Below are positions 1 through 11,329 of a stretch of 64,000 nt of DNA, in pieces. The translations under genes and the position numbers were made by a program. How positions within the stretch are numbered: position 1 is the stretch's first letter; every line of letters begins with the position of its first letter. This DNA comes from Gnetum montanum (Eukaryota > Streptophyta > Gnetopsida > Gnetales > Gnetaceae). Location: assembly GCA_015680685.1 (NCBI GenBank), contig MNCI01004501.1:720843-784842 (forward strand), given 5' to 3'. The notes beneath the pieces were generated by a model. The model did no database searches, had not been told where the DNA came from, and saw only the letters and a list, made by a program, of their open reading frames with translations.

Positions 1-376
1 CGTTACGTGTGGTGATCCCAGTAACGATTAGCGTTTGGTAAGCCACAGTTGCATAGTTCAGGGTGTGTCCGGTAAGTGGGAACGGATGCTGACGCTAGTT
101 AATTTAGACTTAGATCATTAGTTAGAGTTAGTTAGTTTCTCAACCCTTTTCCCTGATAGCATAGAAGATAAACCGAAAAATACCAAAAAAATCACATACC
201 TCATACTTGCTTAACCATACACCGTGACACTTACAAGCAAGCCTGGGAAGACAACGAACGATTAACCCTAAGTGTTTCTTGTGGTGTTAAGGCATTTAGT
301 CTGCGGAGTTCGACCAGATCGCGCGTGCACGCTCGTATTCGTATGGTTGAGTGTAGGGGTACCTCGCCACTCATCA
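1..376 (+). repeat. Athila/Tat-type LTR, 3' part (+ orientation)
   Basis: The stretch ends in CTCATCA at 370-376, and its last 60 bases are the reverse complement of the starts of the LTRs at 10361, 22527, 57603 and 63216 (shared GGGTACCTCGCCACTCATCA). It is followed at 377-384 by TTGGCGCC, the first bases of the usual Athila primer-binding site, after which similarity is lost. The LTR therefore runs left to right and its internal domain has been cut away just after the PBS. The 5' end lies outside the window. Confidence 0.8.
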
Positions 377-1804
377 TTGGCGCCTTCTTTTTTGTGACTA
401 GGATGACAAGAAACGAAGGTGTTCCTTCAAACTTGAATTTAGGTGTTTGTTGGTCTCTAGAAACACCAAGGCTTAGATACCTCCAAATAAACTCAGTGGT
501 AATAGAGCAAACTAAGTGTAAATGTGTGTTTTCTATTATGAATGTTGAAATTCTTGGGTTTGTGTATGAAACTTTAACTGGCTATTATAACAGAAATTCA
601 GATTACCTTGTTGAATATTGTGAGTCATTAAAGATTCCTATTTTGTCAAGTCACTTAGTCTATATTGTCCATATAGTACATGCTTGAAACAAATCAAATT
701 TCACCAAAACACTTAAGCACAATTCTGCAGCAATCTACTGCTAACTTTCCTTAGAGAGAAAGATTTGCAAGAAATTAGAAATAGAGTAGGATTCTATGGA
801 TTTTAAAAGAAATAAGAGAAAAAGCATATTTGTGTGGATTTTCAAACATTTAAGTAAGATAAATTGAACATGAGGAAACACTTTGAAATAAAGTTATTCC
901 AATTCAACCTAAAGTGTTACAAATTGTCCAAACCATCTAAGCTAAACAAGCAATTTCATAAAAGATACTTCTATTAAACTACCAAAATGCTTTGTAAATG
1001 ACAAAATACAAGCTACTATTTGGCTAGATAATAGTTGTTAAGAATTGCAAACAATAGAGCTGTCAAAAAAGATTTAACAATTTTAAGATTTAAATATCAA
1101 AGAAAAACTTTAAAATTGAAGCTATTTCAGGCTATCTCAAAATGTCAAAGATTTTCTAGACCCTTTAGACTCGAACAAGCAATGTTATAAAGACATTGTT
1201 ATTAAATTACTCAAGATGCTTTTAAAAAGACAACATAAGCTCTTATATGGAAATTAAATAGAAATCTAGAATTACATAAAAATAGAGCTATAAAAGCAAA
1301 CAAAAAAGCCCAAGATTAAATGCCAAGCACAATACTATCTAAATCAGTAGCTAAGCATCTAAGGCAAAATAAGAAGAAAAGAACTCATAGGAGTTAAACA
1401 AAGCAGTTGAATTGATGATGCAATTAACAAGGCATTCTTTATAAGTAATCTTCAATATGTCTTCTTGATTTCTCCTCTCTTTTTTATTCTACCCTTGAAA
1501 CTCTTTTTATAGTGGCTTCTTGGTAGTTATAACATCATGGGAAATTAAAATTAATTACAACCACTACAAGAAGTTACAACCACCATAGTATTTACCATAG
1601 ATATTTAAAAGCTATAATTGATAAGTGTCCTATTCATATAGTAAATTAAATAACTAACCTATGAATCTTCATTTGTTGACACAATGCTTATCATGGTCAA
1701 TCATGGTGGTGAAACTCTCAATAAACAAGCTTTAGAAAAGGTATCTTCAATTCTATTCTAGATGCCTTCTTCAATTCGGGTCACCTTTCAATGCAAGTTA
1801 TTAT
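377..1804. other. AT-rich stretch without recognisable genes
   Basis: The open frame over the LTR end is not convincing. The only structure seen is a loose, diverged direct repeat (about 900-1020 against 1130-1255, both with AACAAGCAAT followed by a TATTAAA-type block). Confidence 0.4.
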
Positions 1805-1829
1805 TATATATATATATATATATATATAC
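1805..1829. repeat. (TA)n microsatellite
   Basis: Uninterrupted TA dinucleotides follow a TTATTA lead. Confidence 0.9.
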
Positions 1830-2160
1830 AGTACATCATCATGAACATTCAATAGATTGTTGGAGGAAACATTAGGCAAGATCCAATAAATGGACAACGC
1901 TCAGGTTTAACTTGTTAGTCAATTTTTCATCCTTGACATTGTAATTTTGGGCAGGAAAGTCTTCTCTCATGAAGTATCTGGCAAACATACTTTTCACCCT
2001 AGCTGCATTCCTCAACTGGGCATGATAACTCCACAAACATGTGGGATCGTTGCATGGTTGAGTATTTGGTGTCATGAATGATCTTTTAGAGCTGGCTGAA
2101 AGAACCAAATATCTCTACTATAACCTACAATTTGCTCAGTCTCGAAGGCTTCAACAACTG

Positions 2161-2984
2161 CTTTAACAATTCTCGGCATAATAATTCCTCACAACTTGAA
2201 TTTTCCATGTGTTCTGTATTGCCACCCAAAATTATATCAGTTCCACGATCAGCCATATTGTAGCTGTGATTACAGCTCCAAGACGTCTACTTCATGCGAC
2301 TATTTCAGTCCCCCTTTCCACATTTTCTAATTTAGCATTTAAACCTTATGTGAAATACCGATCTCTTTTATGCACCACTTTGTCAGACACTTACTATGCT
2401 AACAAAAACAAGACTTCATGTATTGTGTATTCATGAAATCTCTACAACCACCGCTTGCCGTTACCCTGTAGTTACCCAGAACACAACATCGATTCATCCT
2501 TCCGAATCATTAGCTTAATTGTAGGCACAACTGACACGTTTAATTTGTAAATGCTCTCAAATTTTGTACTTTCAGTTGCAGCTGTTCTAGGTATTCCACG
2601 GAGCTTTAAGAACTGAAGGGAAAATTTTCAGGTAACTAATTGAGGCCAATGTGATCGTCTCATTATGAATCGGCAAACCTTCCTTTGCTTCAACTGCCTG
2701 GTGCAATCCATCACTCCATCGTCTTCCGTGGATCATAAAGATCTTTCATATTTAAAATTTCTTCCGAATCTTCATATCTATCCTCTGTTAACGAAACTGT
2801 CTTCTTCTTTTTATCTTTAACAAACGCATCTGCAATCTTGGTTGGCTTATAATATCGATCACTTGTTTTATCAACTATTCCAGATATAATAAGCGGTGTC
2901 CTTAGCTTCTTCAATCAAGGTGGAATCAACTTCATCAATGATGTAGAAATTGAATCCTGTCAGCACAAGTTCATCAACTCTCAT
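2161..2984 (-). pseudogene. SECA1-like: Plastid SecA1-like ATPase, intronless pseudogene fragment
   Basis: Read on the - strand, the segment is collinear with the middle of SecA, the ATPase motor that drives proteins into the thylakoid Sec pathway. In order: VDELVLTGFNFYIIDEVDS (from 2984, Walker B DEVD), RTPLIISG, DRYYK, DLYDP (about 2720), [35 protein letters not shown] (about 2500), a degraded TTGKWRAVVVE-like block, NVERGTEIVA and MADRGTDIILGGN (about 2260), then MPRIVK at about 2165. Stops and frameshifts break every block, for example inside the IDEAR-equivalent and straight after DLYDP. About 45 residues between DLYDP and GRRWSDG are missing. No introns are seen, although plant SECA genes are intron-rich, so this was probably copied from spliced RNA. 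The residues resemble plastid SECA1 more than bacterial SecA. Confidence 0.88.
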
Positions 2985-3727
2985 GACATGGTCGTCTGTT
3001 CACGTGTTGATGAAAATGTTGGCATCCACAATTTTCCCGCTGGTTTTGGTGCAGGCGTGAAGCAGTTGACAGTTTTGTCTCTGTTTCTTTTCGAGGTGCG
3101 TTAACCGTAATAAGATTTTTCTGGCCAGTCATCACCTTTGAACACTGTAAACGCAGAATCCGCAGGCGCTGCAACATTCAAAAACTCTGTAAAAGCTCCT
3201 ATAGTGCCTGGCATTTGATGTTGAGCTCTTGGATTGTTAAAATACAAAATTTTTCTGGCATCCGTATTATCTCTGCATTCACGTTGCATAAATCTAAAGT
3301 AAATGGTTTTAAGTGAATGGACGCTGCACTCTCCTTGTCGCCTCGGGTGGAAATTCCCAGTTGAAAAGAAGTGCTTACAGTCCTGATATGCAAGTGCCTC
3401 AAAAATGGCTGAATTCTTTCCCAACCGATACACTCATCCTTTTGCAGATGCAAAATCGTAAACTCTTAACTCCTGAGAGAACTTGTTCAGGGCCTTCCTA
3501 GCTGTTTCACGTACAATTAGCGAGGAATGACTCACAACTTTTAAAGTGTCGGCGAGTGCATGCAGGCTCGATACATCCATTTTCATTTGCTGGAGCTCCA
3601 GATTTTTAAACAAATATAAGGACCTTGATACATGGTTCCTTCTCAGCTGGCGCGGACTTTCATCTTCGAAGTCTTGGACTTGGCTTGTAGAGTTAACAAA
3701 CCTGTAAAAACGCATAATGACTTTTGC
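2985..3727 (-). other. Unrecognised coding-like sequence between SecA and ABCG remnants
   Basis: After the ABC signature is lost at about 3728, the - strand stays open to 3434 (containing MKMDVSSLHALADTLKVV), then in shifted frames to about 3100 (ending EFLNVAAPADSAFTVFKG). The long overlapping open frames suggest a third captured coding fragment, but I recognise no family. It does not match the normal continuation of ABCG (no Walker B or H-loop) or the normal N-terminus of SecA. Confidence 0.35.
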
Positions 3728-4304
3728 TCCTCCACTGATTCCTCGCAAGTGCCAGTTTCCAACAGGAGTATTCTGACACTCCTGCAATCCCATCTCCATG
3801 ATTGTTCTCTCAACAATCTCTGATTTTGCTTGTGCACTCATCTTATCCGGCAGCCTAATCTGGGCAGAGTAATATATGGTCTCCTCCACCGTTGATAAGA
3901 GTGTCCTCCTGAGCTACGTAAGCAGCAGTTCCAAAGGACAGAGTTTGAGATCAGCTATTCACTAAGACTTGTCCACTGTAAGCAAAGGTTCTGGGCAGCC
4001 GTCCTGCCAAGGCATTGAGAAGCATGGATTTGCCGGATCCAGAAGGTCCCATGATGGCCAGCATGTAACTGGGCTCTGCATATCCAGTGACACCCTCCAA
4101 AATTGGCTTAGCTCTGCTGCTGACGTCTTTAACAAAGAGATCTTTCCATGAAAGCCAAGCGGCAGAGATATCATCAAGATATGTGAAAGCATTGTTATTA
4201 CTGCCCTTCTTCCACAACATATACGATGCTGGACTTAGAGCAGGAAAGGCGACTCTGTCTGTATTTTCATCAGCTGTGGAGAAGAACTTGTTAACAGCCT
4301 CCAT
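3728..4304 (-). pseudogene. ABCG half-transporter (WBC group), N-terminal ATPase remnant
   Basis: An ATG at 4304 opens [16 protein letters not shown], followed by [29 protein letters not shown] and a complete Walker A GPSGSGKS (about 4040). AYVAQEDTL and EETIYYSAQIRLP (Q-loop region) and the ABC signature LRGISGG (3748-3728) come next. This order is that of plant ABCG half-size exporters of lipids and cutin/wax precursors at the plasma membrane. The copy is dead: a TGA follows LVNS at about 3950, a frameshift lies near 3895, and similarity stops right after the signature, so Walker B, the H-loop and the six-helix membrane domain are absent. No intron is visible in the 577 bp. It lies on the same strand as the SecA remnant. 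Confidence 0.88.
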
Positions 4305-5043
4305 GACTGGTTTTTGTGCAAAGAGCAGAAAACCACGGCCACAATCAAAAAGAAGCCCAAACAAGTGATATAAAAACACGTGATGAAGTGTATTATTGAG
4401 AAATAGTTGGTCAGTGATTTCACGGCAATTAAGAGGACAATCGAAGAGGGTCCCCTCTCCTAGTCAATTGCTTGAATGCGTCCGTTTTCACGGGGCCACT
4501 CCGCAACGCATCAACATTGACACTTCAGCTCTGCGTTGAGTTCCATGATTTTCTTTCATGCATACTTCATTACGCTTAAATATGCTTCCTGGTTTTGTGG
4601 TATTTCAAGACCGACCACAATTCAGTAGATAGCTTTTGTGTTGAAATGTGGTTCTGTGTTGGATTGTGAAAGTAAACGAAACTGCAGACCTCGAAGGCAG
4701 CATCAACTTTGGACTCCAACAAGACCAAGTCCATCAGATCATTTGAGCAATGCTGACAATCATCCCTTTTTAGCAACCGGCCCATGCTGATGTTGCAACT
4801 CTTTCACCGTTAAGCAAGTGACATATACCACTTTTCTAATGAAACACCTACACAAAGGAGTCCGACCAAAAGCCAAAGGGGATAGGGAACTGCGGTGTTT
4901 TAGACGGACTTTGGAAAAAAATGATAGGTTTACAAGACCAAAAAGCTCTATTTGCCATGCCAATATCAGGGTCCTTTTTTAAGCCAAGGCCAACATCGAT
5001 GTGGTTTCATCACCCCTTGGACAATCCCGTGCATCCACCTTAA
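4305..5043. other. No gene recognised
   Basis: Only short open frames are present and none matches a known family. The first 100 bp may be former leader or intron of the ABCG remnant. An 18-bp unit (AATTAGAATTTTTCCTT) is duplicated at about 5040-5075, where the copia remnant begins. Confidence 0.3.
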
Positions 5044-6480
5044 TTAGAATTTTTCCTTAATTAGAATTTTTCCTTCCAATTCACTATGTACTGGGAATAA
5101 TTTTAAGGGAATAGAATAGCTGTTAAAGCCAACTCCATTGAATAGTCGAAATGTGCCAACAGAAATTAATACCATCTCCTCCATTAGAGACTTGTCCAAC
5201 AAAGATGAGAGGGTTTGAAAGATTAGGAACATAATACATATTGGAAATGGTGACTTTCTATCCATTGTCTAATTTAGCTACACAATCTCCTATTTCTTCT
5301 ATGACTAAATATTTTCCATCTCCAATTTTGATGTTGCCAAGACTGTTGTTTGTTTTATAATTTAGAAGATAATTTTTATAGGATGTCATGTGATTAGAAC
5401 ACCACTATCTATAATCCAAGAATCTTGCTTTATTTCTTTAACTGAATTGAAAATTGCATAATTTTCTAGCTCTTCTTCTTCTTAAGTATTCTTTTGAGAT
5501 GATGAGGGAGTATCTTGCTCTATTTGTAAAGTTTGTCCATGTATTTTTTTCAAAATTGATTCTAGTCTAGCATTGGTTGATGGTATGACCTTTTCTTTTG
5601 CAAAAGTTATAATATGGCATTGAGTCTTGACCTTGTCTTTGTCTTTTGCATTAATTCCATCCGCCTCTTTCTCTAGCAGAAGCTATTCCTCTTCCTCTTA
5701 TATTTTGACCACCATTTTCTTCTAAATTTGTTTCTTTATCTCTATTCTAATAATTGAATCTTCCTTTCCCTCTGAATCTTTCTTGTCTACCTCTTCCTCT
5801 TTGGTTTAGTTATGTAGGCTTGATCATCTTCTCTAGATTGTTTGTTATTCTTCATAAATTGCAAGGTTTTGACTTGAGCAACTAATTTATTGATGCTAAA
5901 CATGTTGAAGTTCTTTGAAAGAGTCATGGTTTCTATCATGTTTTCAAATTTTGGATCTCTGTAGAGAGCTTAAATAACTTTATGAACCCTTTTCCTATTA
6001 GTATATCTAGAGCCATATTCATCTATTTTTCATAATTTGTCATACATTCTAATAAAGAAGTCTTTGACACTTTCATTTCTTCTAATTTCCATGGTATTAA
6101 ATTTTTGTTTGTACATGAGTTGCTACAATTGTTGATTTTTCAAGCTTCCCTTGTATTCTAATTGGAGATTATCCCATCTTGGGCAATAGTATGAAGACTA
6201 TATCTTCTAGAGATAACTTATAAGATACTATCCAATAGCATCATGAGAGTCAAATTGTTATTCTTCTTCTTTGTTTCATATTATTTAATTTGTAATCTAG
6301 TGAAATCTTCAAAATCATGGATGAATCTGAAACCTGTTTCAACTATTTCCTAATAGTCATTATCTACTCATAGGTTGTAATATTGAGAGTCATTGAACAT
6401 GATGAAGCATCTAGCTATGTCTTCTCTACTCATTTTTCTACGTGAACTTGATGCTCCAATACTAAGTGAAGAAATTTCAA
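5044..6480 (-). mobile_element. Ty1-copia gag-protease remnant
   Basis: On the - strand, a gag reading can be followed in pieces from about 6480 (MSREDIARCFIMFNDS) through a UBN2-like gag, an Arg/Gly-rich stretch (RGRGRQERFRGK), a decayed CCHC region near 5600 and the copia protease motif SWIIDSG near 5425. It ends in pre-integrase sequence (5265-5044). Many stops and frameshifts are present, and no integrase or RT follows, so the element is truncated on its 3' side. Sequence at 6481-6722 probably belongs to its leader or LTR, but no boundary is clear. Confidence 0.72.
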
Positions 6481-6722
6481 GTAAAAGAATTACTTTGTTA
6501 TCTTAACTTTAAAAAGAATCAGCTAATAAAATTTATATTTTTGGAAAGATTAGGAATTTTTTCCAATTTGAAATAAGGAAGTACTACAAAAGATATCCAG
6601 AAGCTAAAGTTATGTTATATTCTTTCCCTATTAAAAATCACAGCAATTTTGGTAGTGCAAAATTGAAAGACGGGGAATCAAAATTTACTAAGTTTTTTAT
6701 GCTAAAATTTTAACTGAACCAT

Positions 6723-7760
6723 TGATCAAGAACTCAGAAGGGGGGTTGAATAAATTCCCAACTTAAAATTGCTACAGCCACCAAAACACACAAATTTTAT
6801 GTGGCTCCCCAACTTGGGTACATTCACACTTAAAGGGTAGAATCCGTGCACACCTCCAAACTTTGTTTCTTCAAAATGTTGTTTGAAGGGCACCACACCC
6901 TATATAAGCTTTGAACTCCACTTCGAAGTGTTTCGTCATCATGAAACCACTCAATCCCACAAGGTCCCGACAAGCTTAAAATGTGGTTTAGACGATACCA
7001 CACCTTTACAAAAGTGAGCTCTGCACTAGAGTGTTTTGTCACCATAAAACGACTCAACCCTGCAAGGTTCTGACAAGCTCAACAAAGATGTCTTCTCAAA
7101 AGAAGCACAACAACCCTACAAGGCAACAAGAAAGAAAGAGAAAGAACAAGGAAAGAATGTAACTTGCTTTACAAATCCTTGCACTTAAAGCTCAATACAA
7201 GCAAATAATGATTACAATGAAGGGTAAAGACAAATTCTGTTAGAAGAGCCAAAGGTGAATATTTAGCTGATTAATGCTTGCATAATTCTCAAAATTTTCA
7301 CTTTGTTTGATAGCCTCAAAGTTTTTGAAAATGCCTTGAAATTCATGCAACAGCTAGTATAAATGTCTACTTTGACGTTTAGATGTCTATTTGAGAGAGC
7401 CCCTAATGTAGGAGAGACATCTACTTGGGAGTGTAGATGTCTACTATGTAAGATAGACATCTATTGTTTCTGCCAAACATCTACTCTCCCGAAGCACTTT
7501 GAGAAATGAAGCATTTCTTTGACCCTTGAGCTTCTCGACAGTCTTGAAAACATATTCATTTGGCTTATAGACTTCTTTTTCATCCATGCCATCATCTTGT
7601 CCATTTAGTCTTCATTTTGACATCTTAGTGTTAATCTTGCTTCTGAAATCTTAGATCTCCATGTCAAGTTCTTGCTCATGGTCCTGCAAAATTGTTATCA
7701 CACACACACATCCCACATTCTCCATTTTCTCTAAGGTTTTAACATACCAAAAGGTCAACA
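6723..7760 (-). repeat. 3' LTR of the copia element
   Basis: It aligns along its length with 23715-24804 (shared blocks such as CAAAACACACAA and CCCCAACTTGGGTA) and ends with CCAAAAGGTCAACA. A cluster of AGACATCT/AGATGTCT units lies at 7363-7485, beside a TATA-like TTTATACTAG on the - strand. The right-hand copy carries a few extra units in this cluster. Confidence 0.85.
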
Positions 7761-7778
7761 ATCTCCCCCTTTTTGGTG
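7761..7778 (-). promoter_or_regulatory. Polypurine tract of the copia element
   Basis: On the - strand, CACCAAAAAGGGGGAGAT directly precedes the LTR start TGTTGACC. This is the typical copia second-strand priming site. Confidence 0.8.
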
Positions 7779-7989
7779 ATGTCCAAAACTTAAGAAAATA
7801 AGTTAGTATATTCCATAAAATCTATGGGAAAATCAATTTAACATGTAATCTCTCCCTCTTTTTCGACATAAACAAAAAGTCTAAGAAAACTCCCCCTAAA
7901 TATATGCAAGAAAGGTTATGAGTGTTTATATAATTTCTTTTCTTTATGAATATTGATGTTTTATTGGACATTAAGGAAAAACTTACCTA

Positions 7990-9669
7990 ATAGAACAAGG
8001 TCCTATCCCCATGTCTTTACAGAGAGGAGTGAGTCGCCATTCATCAAAGGCTTCATGAAAGCATCTGCAAGTTGATTTTCTGTACCAATGAATTCTAGCT
8101 TTACATGTCCAAGTTGATTTTGTTCTCATATAAAATGATGATGAATTTCTATGTGTTTAGTACTAGAATGTTGGATAGGATTCTTTGTCATGTTGATGGC
8201 ACTACTGTTGTCACAAAAATTTTGTGTAGATTGGGGTTTAATCCCTAAATTCTTAAAATTTTCTTTCATCTACAAAATTTGTGCCAACAACTTCCAACTG
8301 AAATGTACTCGACTTTGGCCATAGAGCATTTTGTGAATGTTTGCTTTTTGGTTGTCCAAGAGACAAGACTTTTTCTTAGGAAAAAGCAATTTCCATTAGT
8401 GTTGTAATAATCATTTGTACAACCTACCCAATCTGCATCACAATACCCAGCATGATCAAGTGGGGAATCCTTTAGATACCAAAGTTCCTAATTATTAGTG
8501 CCTTTTAGATAATCAAAAATAGTATTAACAACCTTTAAATGAGATTCTTTAGAATTTTCCCAATATCTTGCACAAATTCCTATACTTAATTCCATATCTG
8601 GTCTACTAGCAATTAAATAAAGTAGACTACCTATCATACCTCCATAGAACTTGAGATCAACTGGTTTTCCTTAATCATCTTTGGTGAGCTTAAAATTTAC
8701 TATCATAGGAGTGTTTTTTGCCTTTACTTTTGCCAAGTTGAATTTGAGTAGTAAATGTTTGATGTACTTATTTTTACAAATAAAGGTTCCATCTTTTGTC
8801 TGATTGATTTGAAATCCAAGAAAATGGTTGAGTTCTCCCATCATGCTCATTTCAAATTTTGATTGCATGAGATCTAAGAATTTCTTTCATATAATGTCAT
8901 TAGTAGCTTCGAAAATAATATCATCAACATAAATTTATAAAATAAGTAAATCATTACCTTCACATTTCAAAAATAAAGTAACATCAACCTAACCTCTTTC
9001 AAAGCCATTGGATATCAAGTGTTATGAGAGTCTTTCATACCAAGCTTTAGGGCCTTATTTGAGCCCATAGAGAGCCTTATTTATTCTAAAAACATGATCA
9101 AGATGAATGGGATCTACAAATCCTTCAGGTTGAGCAACATATATCTCTTCTTGAATGGTTCCATTTAGAAAGGCACTCTTCACATCCATTTGATATAGCT
9201 TGATGCTCTTAATGCTTGCATAGTCCAAAAGAACTCTAATAGATTCTAGTATTACAATAGGAGCAAAATTCTCATCAACATCAATCCCTTCTTGTTGATT
9301 ATATCATTTGGTGACAAGTCTTGCTTTCTTTTTAATGATGTTACCATTTTCATCTATTTTGTTCCTAAAAATCCATTTTATGCCAATAATTGATTTATAA
9401 TTGGTTTTAGGTGTCAATTACCATACATCATTCCTAGTGAATTGATTTAGTTTGTCTTGCATAGCTAAAATCCACCCTTCTTCTGCTTCTGCTTCTTTAA
9501 ACTTTTTGGGTTCTAATTGTGAAAGATATGTAGCATAGGCACATATTTCTTTAGTTTGGCTCCTAGCATGAATCTTGTCTTGTACTTGTCCAATGACATC
9601 ATTGAGAGAGTATGACCTACTAATTCTAGGCATTTTAGGTTGAGGTGGAGATATCTCCTCATGTTCCAC
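7990..9669 (-). pseudogene. Copia reverse transcriptase / RNase H, decayed
   Basis: From 9669 the - strand shows the pre-RT linker (SQLEPKKFKEAEAEEGWILA, then MQDKLNQFTRNDVW), RT blocks, the catalytic YVDD box (IYVDDIIFEATNDIM, near 8930) and MSMMGELNHFLGFQINQTKD (from 8844). The RNase H region follows (8.4-8.0 kb, including decayed SWTTKKQ-type and AKVEYIS-type motifs). Several in-frame stops, for example just before IYVDD, make it non-functional. Confidence 0.85.
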
Positions 9670-9806
9670 CTCATGTTCACTATCTATTTTTGAAATTGTA
9701 TCAATTTGAACCTAGGAGGTACTAGATAACTTTTGAATAGGAACTATTTCATCATTAGGTTGTGGAGAAATAATGTCACTATCATCAATTTTAACTTTTA
9801 TAGTTT

Positions 9807-10046
9807 CTACCACAACATTAGTTCTCTTGTTGAAGACTCTATAAGCCTACTAACAAAAGAGTATCCTAAGAAAATACCTTTCATAGTTTCAGGATCAAAT
9901 TTTCTCAAGGCATCTTTATCATTAAGAATATAACATTTTGAACAAAAAACATGAAAATAACCAATCGATGGTTTTCTGCCAATCCATAATTTATAGGGAG
10001 TTTTAGTAATAAATCTCTTACCAGTACTCTGTTGGAGACATAACAT
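9807..10046 (-). pseudogene. Copia integrase C-terminal part
   Basis: The frame encodes TPYKLWIGRKPSIGYFHVF followed by CYILNDKDALRKFDPET and GIFLGYS, the conserved block downstream of the copia integrase core. The HHCC zinc region and the DDE core are absent: the next sequence upstream (10053-10238) is already gag, so an internal deletion joined gag to the integrase tail. Confidence 0.85.
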
Positions 10047-10052
10047 GCAGTA

Positions 10053-10360
10053 TTAATCACAACTAGTTAGTCTTTGAATCTCAGCCATTAGGTCTGAGTT
10101 TTCTTTCTTAAGATATGAACATATTGAATTAAGAGTTGCAAGCTTTGTCTCCTTGTCATGTAAGATTCCTTTCATTTTAAAGAATAGATTTTGAAAGGAA
10201 ATAACTTCATTATAAAGCATCTCATACCTTTCTTCCAAGGCGATTTCATCTCCTTCATCTCCATGATGACATTTATGATTCTTAATTTATCATGGGCAAC
10301 TTTGGATGCATTCTTTGGACTTCTTTTCTTATCCAACTTGTTATCAATGTTGTTGGTCCT
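10053..10360 (-). pseudogene. Copia gag, downstream half
   Basis: The - strand reads a charged, coiled-coil-prone segment (ALEERYEMLYNEVISFQNLF, then LATLNSICSYLKKENSDLM), as in the C-terminal part of long copia gags. It is cut at 10360/10361 by the gypsy insertion; the rest of gag resumes at 23425. Confidence 0.65.
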
Positions 10361-11261
10361 TGATGAGTGGCGAGGTACCCCTATGCCCAACCATATGAAT
10401 CACAAAGTGTTCATGCATGATCTGGTCAAATTCCATGGACTTTATCATTTCCAATGCATTAGTCTTTAAAGAAGTGAATCTTGCCTTAAGGTCAATCGTT
10501 ATCTTCCCAATGACACTTGTGATGTACACTGGTATGGTTAAGTGTAATTGAGATATCTGATTTTTATCATTTTGTATTTTTATAGTTTTGGTGCTTAAAG
10601 AGAAATAAAGTAGTTGGACTAACTAATTTGATTTAACTAATTATTGAATGTCTAACTAGTCCTAACATAAGCATCTAGTCCCACTTTCCATACACGTCCT
10701 GAACCCATGTATCCACTACTAGGCTACCAAGCACTACACTACTGGACATACCAAGCAATAATGCTGCTAGGATTACCAAGTGAATACATGTTACACTCGA
10801 AGTGGTCGTACTTATGTTTTTAATCTATCTTGCTTAATTGCTTCATTAAATTAATTGCTAGAAACATTTAATAAATAATTGAAAAAATTAGATGAATGAA
10901 TAAAATATTTAATCTATCCAAAGTGCTACAAGGTTTATCAGAAATCTTATCTTTATCGCGACACACACTGTCATGCTCAGGTACAATAATGCTCAAATAA
11001 AGATCCATACACTCAATGACTCCTACTACAGGCACTAAATGGAAAATTTCTAGCTTTCAAATAAACAAACTGCAAGAGCTTTGCTGCTAAAAAATCTCTA
11101 TTTCCATAAATGCAACTAGTAGGTGTGTATTTATAGCAAAAAATAGACACTACGTCAACGGGGCCTCGTCGACACATGATATGATGCATCAACTAGACCT
11201 TTGTCGATGAAGCTCAATCGACGAGGCCTTGTTGACGCAACCTACTGAACCTGACTCATCA
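10361..11261 (-). repeat. 3' LTR of the Athila/Tat-type element
   Basis: It is closely similar to 22527-23424 throughout. On the - strand the TATA box TATAAATA lies at 11128-11135, and the palindrome-rich block (GACGAGGCC repeats) at about 11150-11245 sits between it and the LTR start. Confidence 0.9.
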
Positions 11262-11273
11262 TACCCCCATGAT
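11262..11273 (-). promoter_or_regulatory. Polypurine tract of the Athila/Tat-type element
   Basis: ATCATGGGGGTA on the - strand abuts the LTR start. The same GTGGGGGTA tract abuts the LTR at 58437, which supports the assignment. Confidence 0.75.
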
Positions 11274-11329
11274 TGAATGAAAACTCATCCTCAAGTTCTT
11301 TTACAAAATTGGGAAGGTATGGGAGTATT

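Noticed and set aside
325-687. 120-codon + strand open frame
   Set aside because: It starts inside the LTR end and runs through the PBS stub into AT-rich sequence; no protein-like features.
7363-7485. CRISPR-like array of GACATC units
   Set aside because: Units are about 8 bp, in both directions, with variable spacers inside an LTR of a plant nuclear genome.
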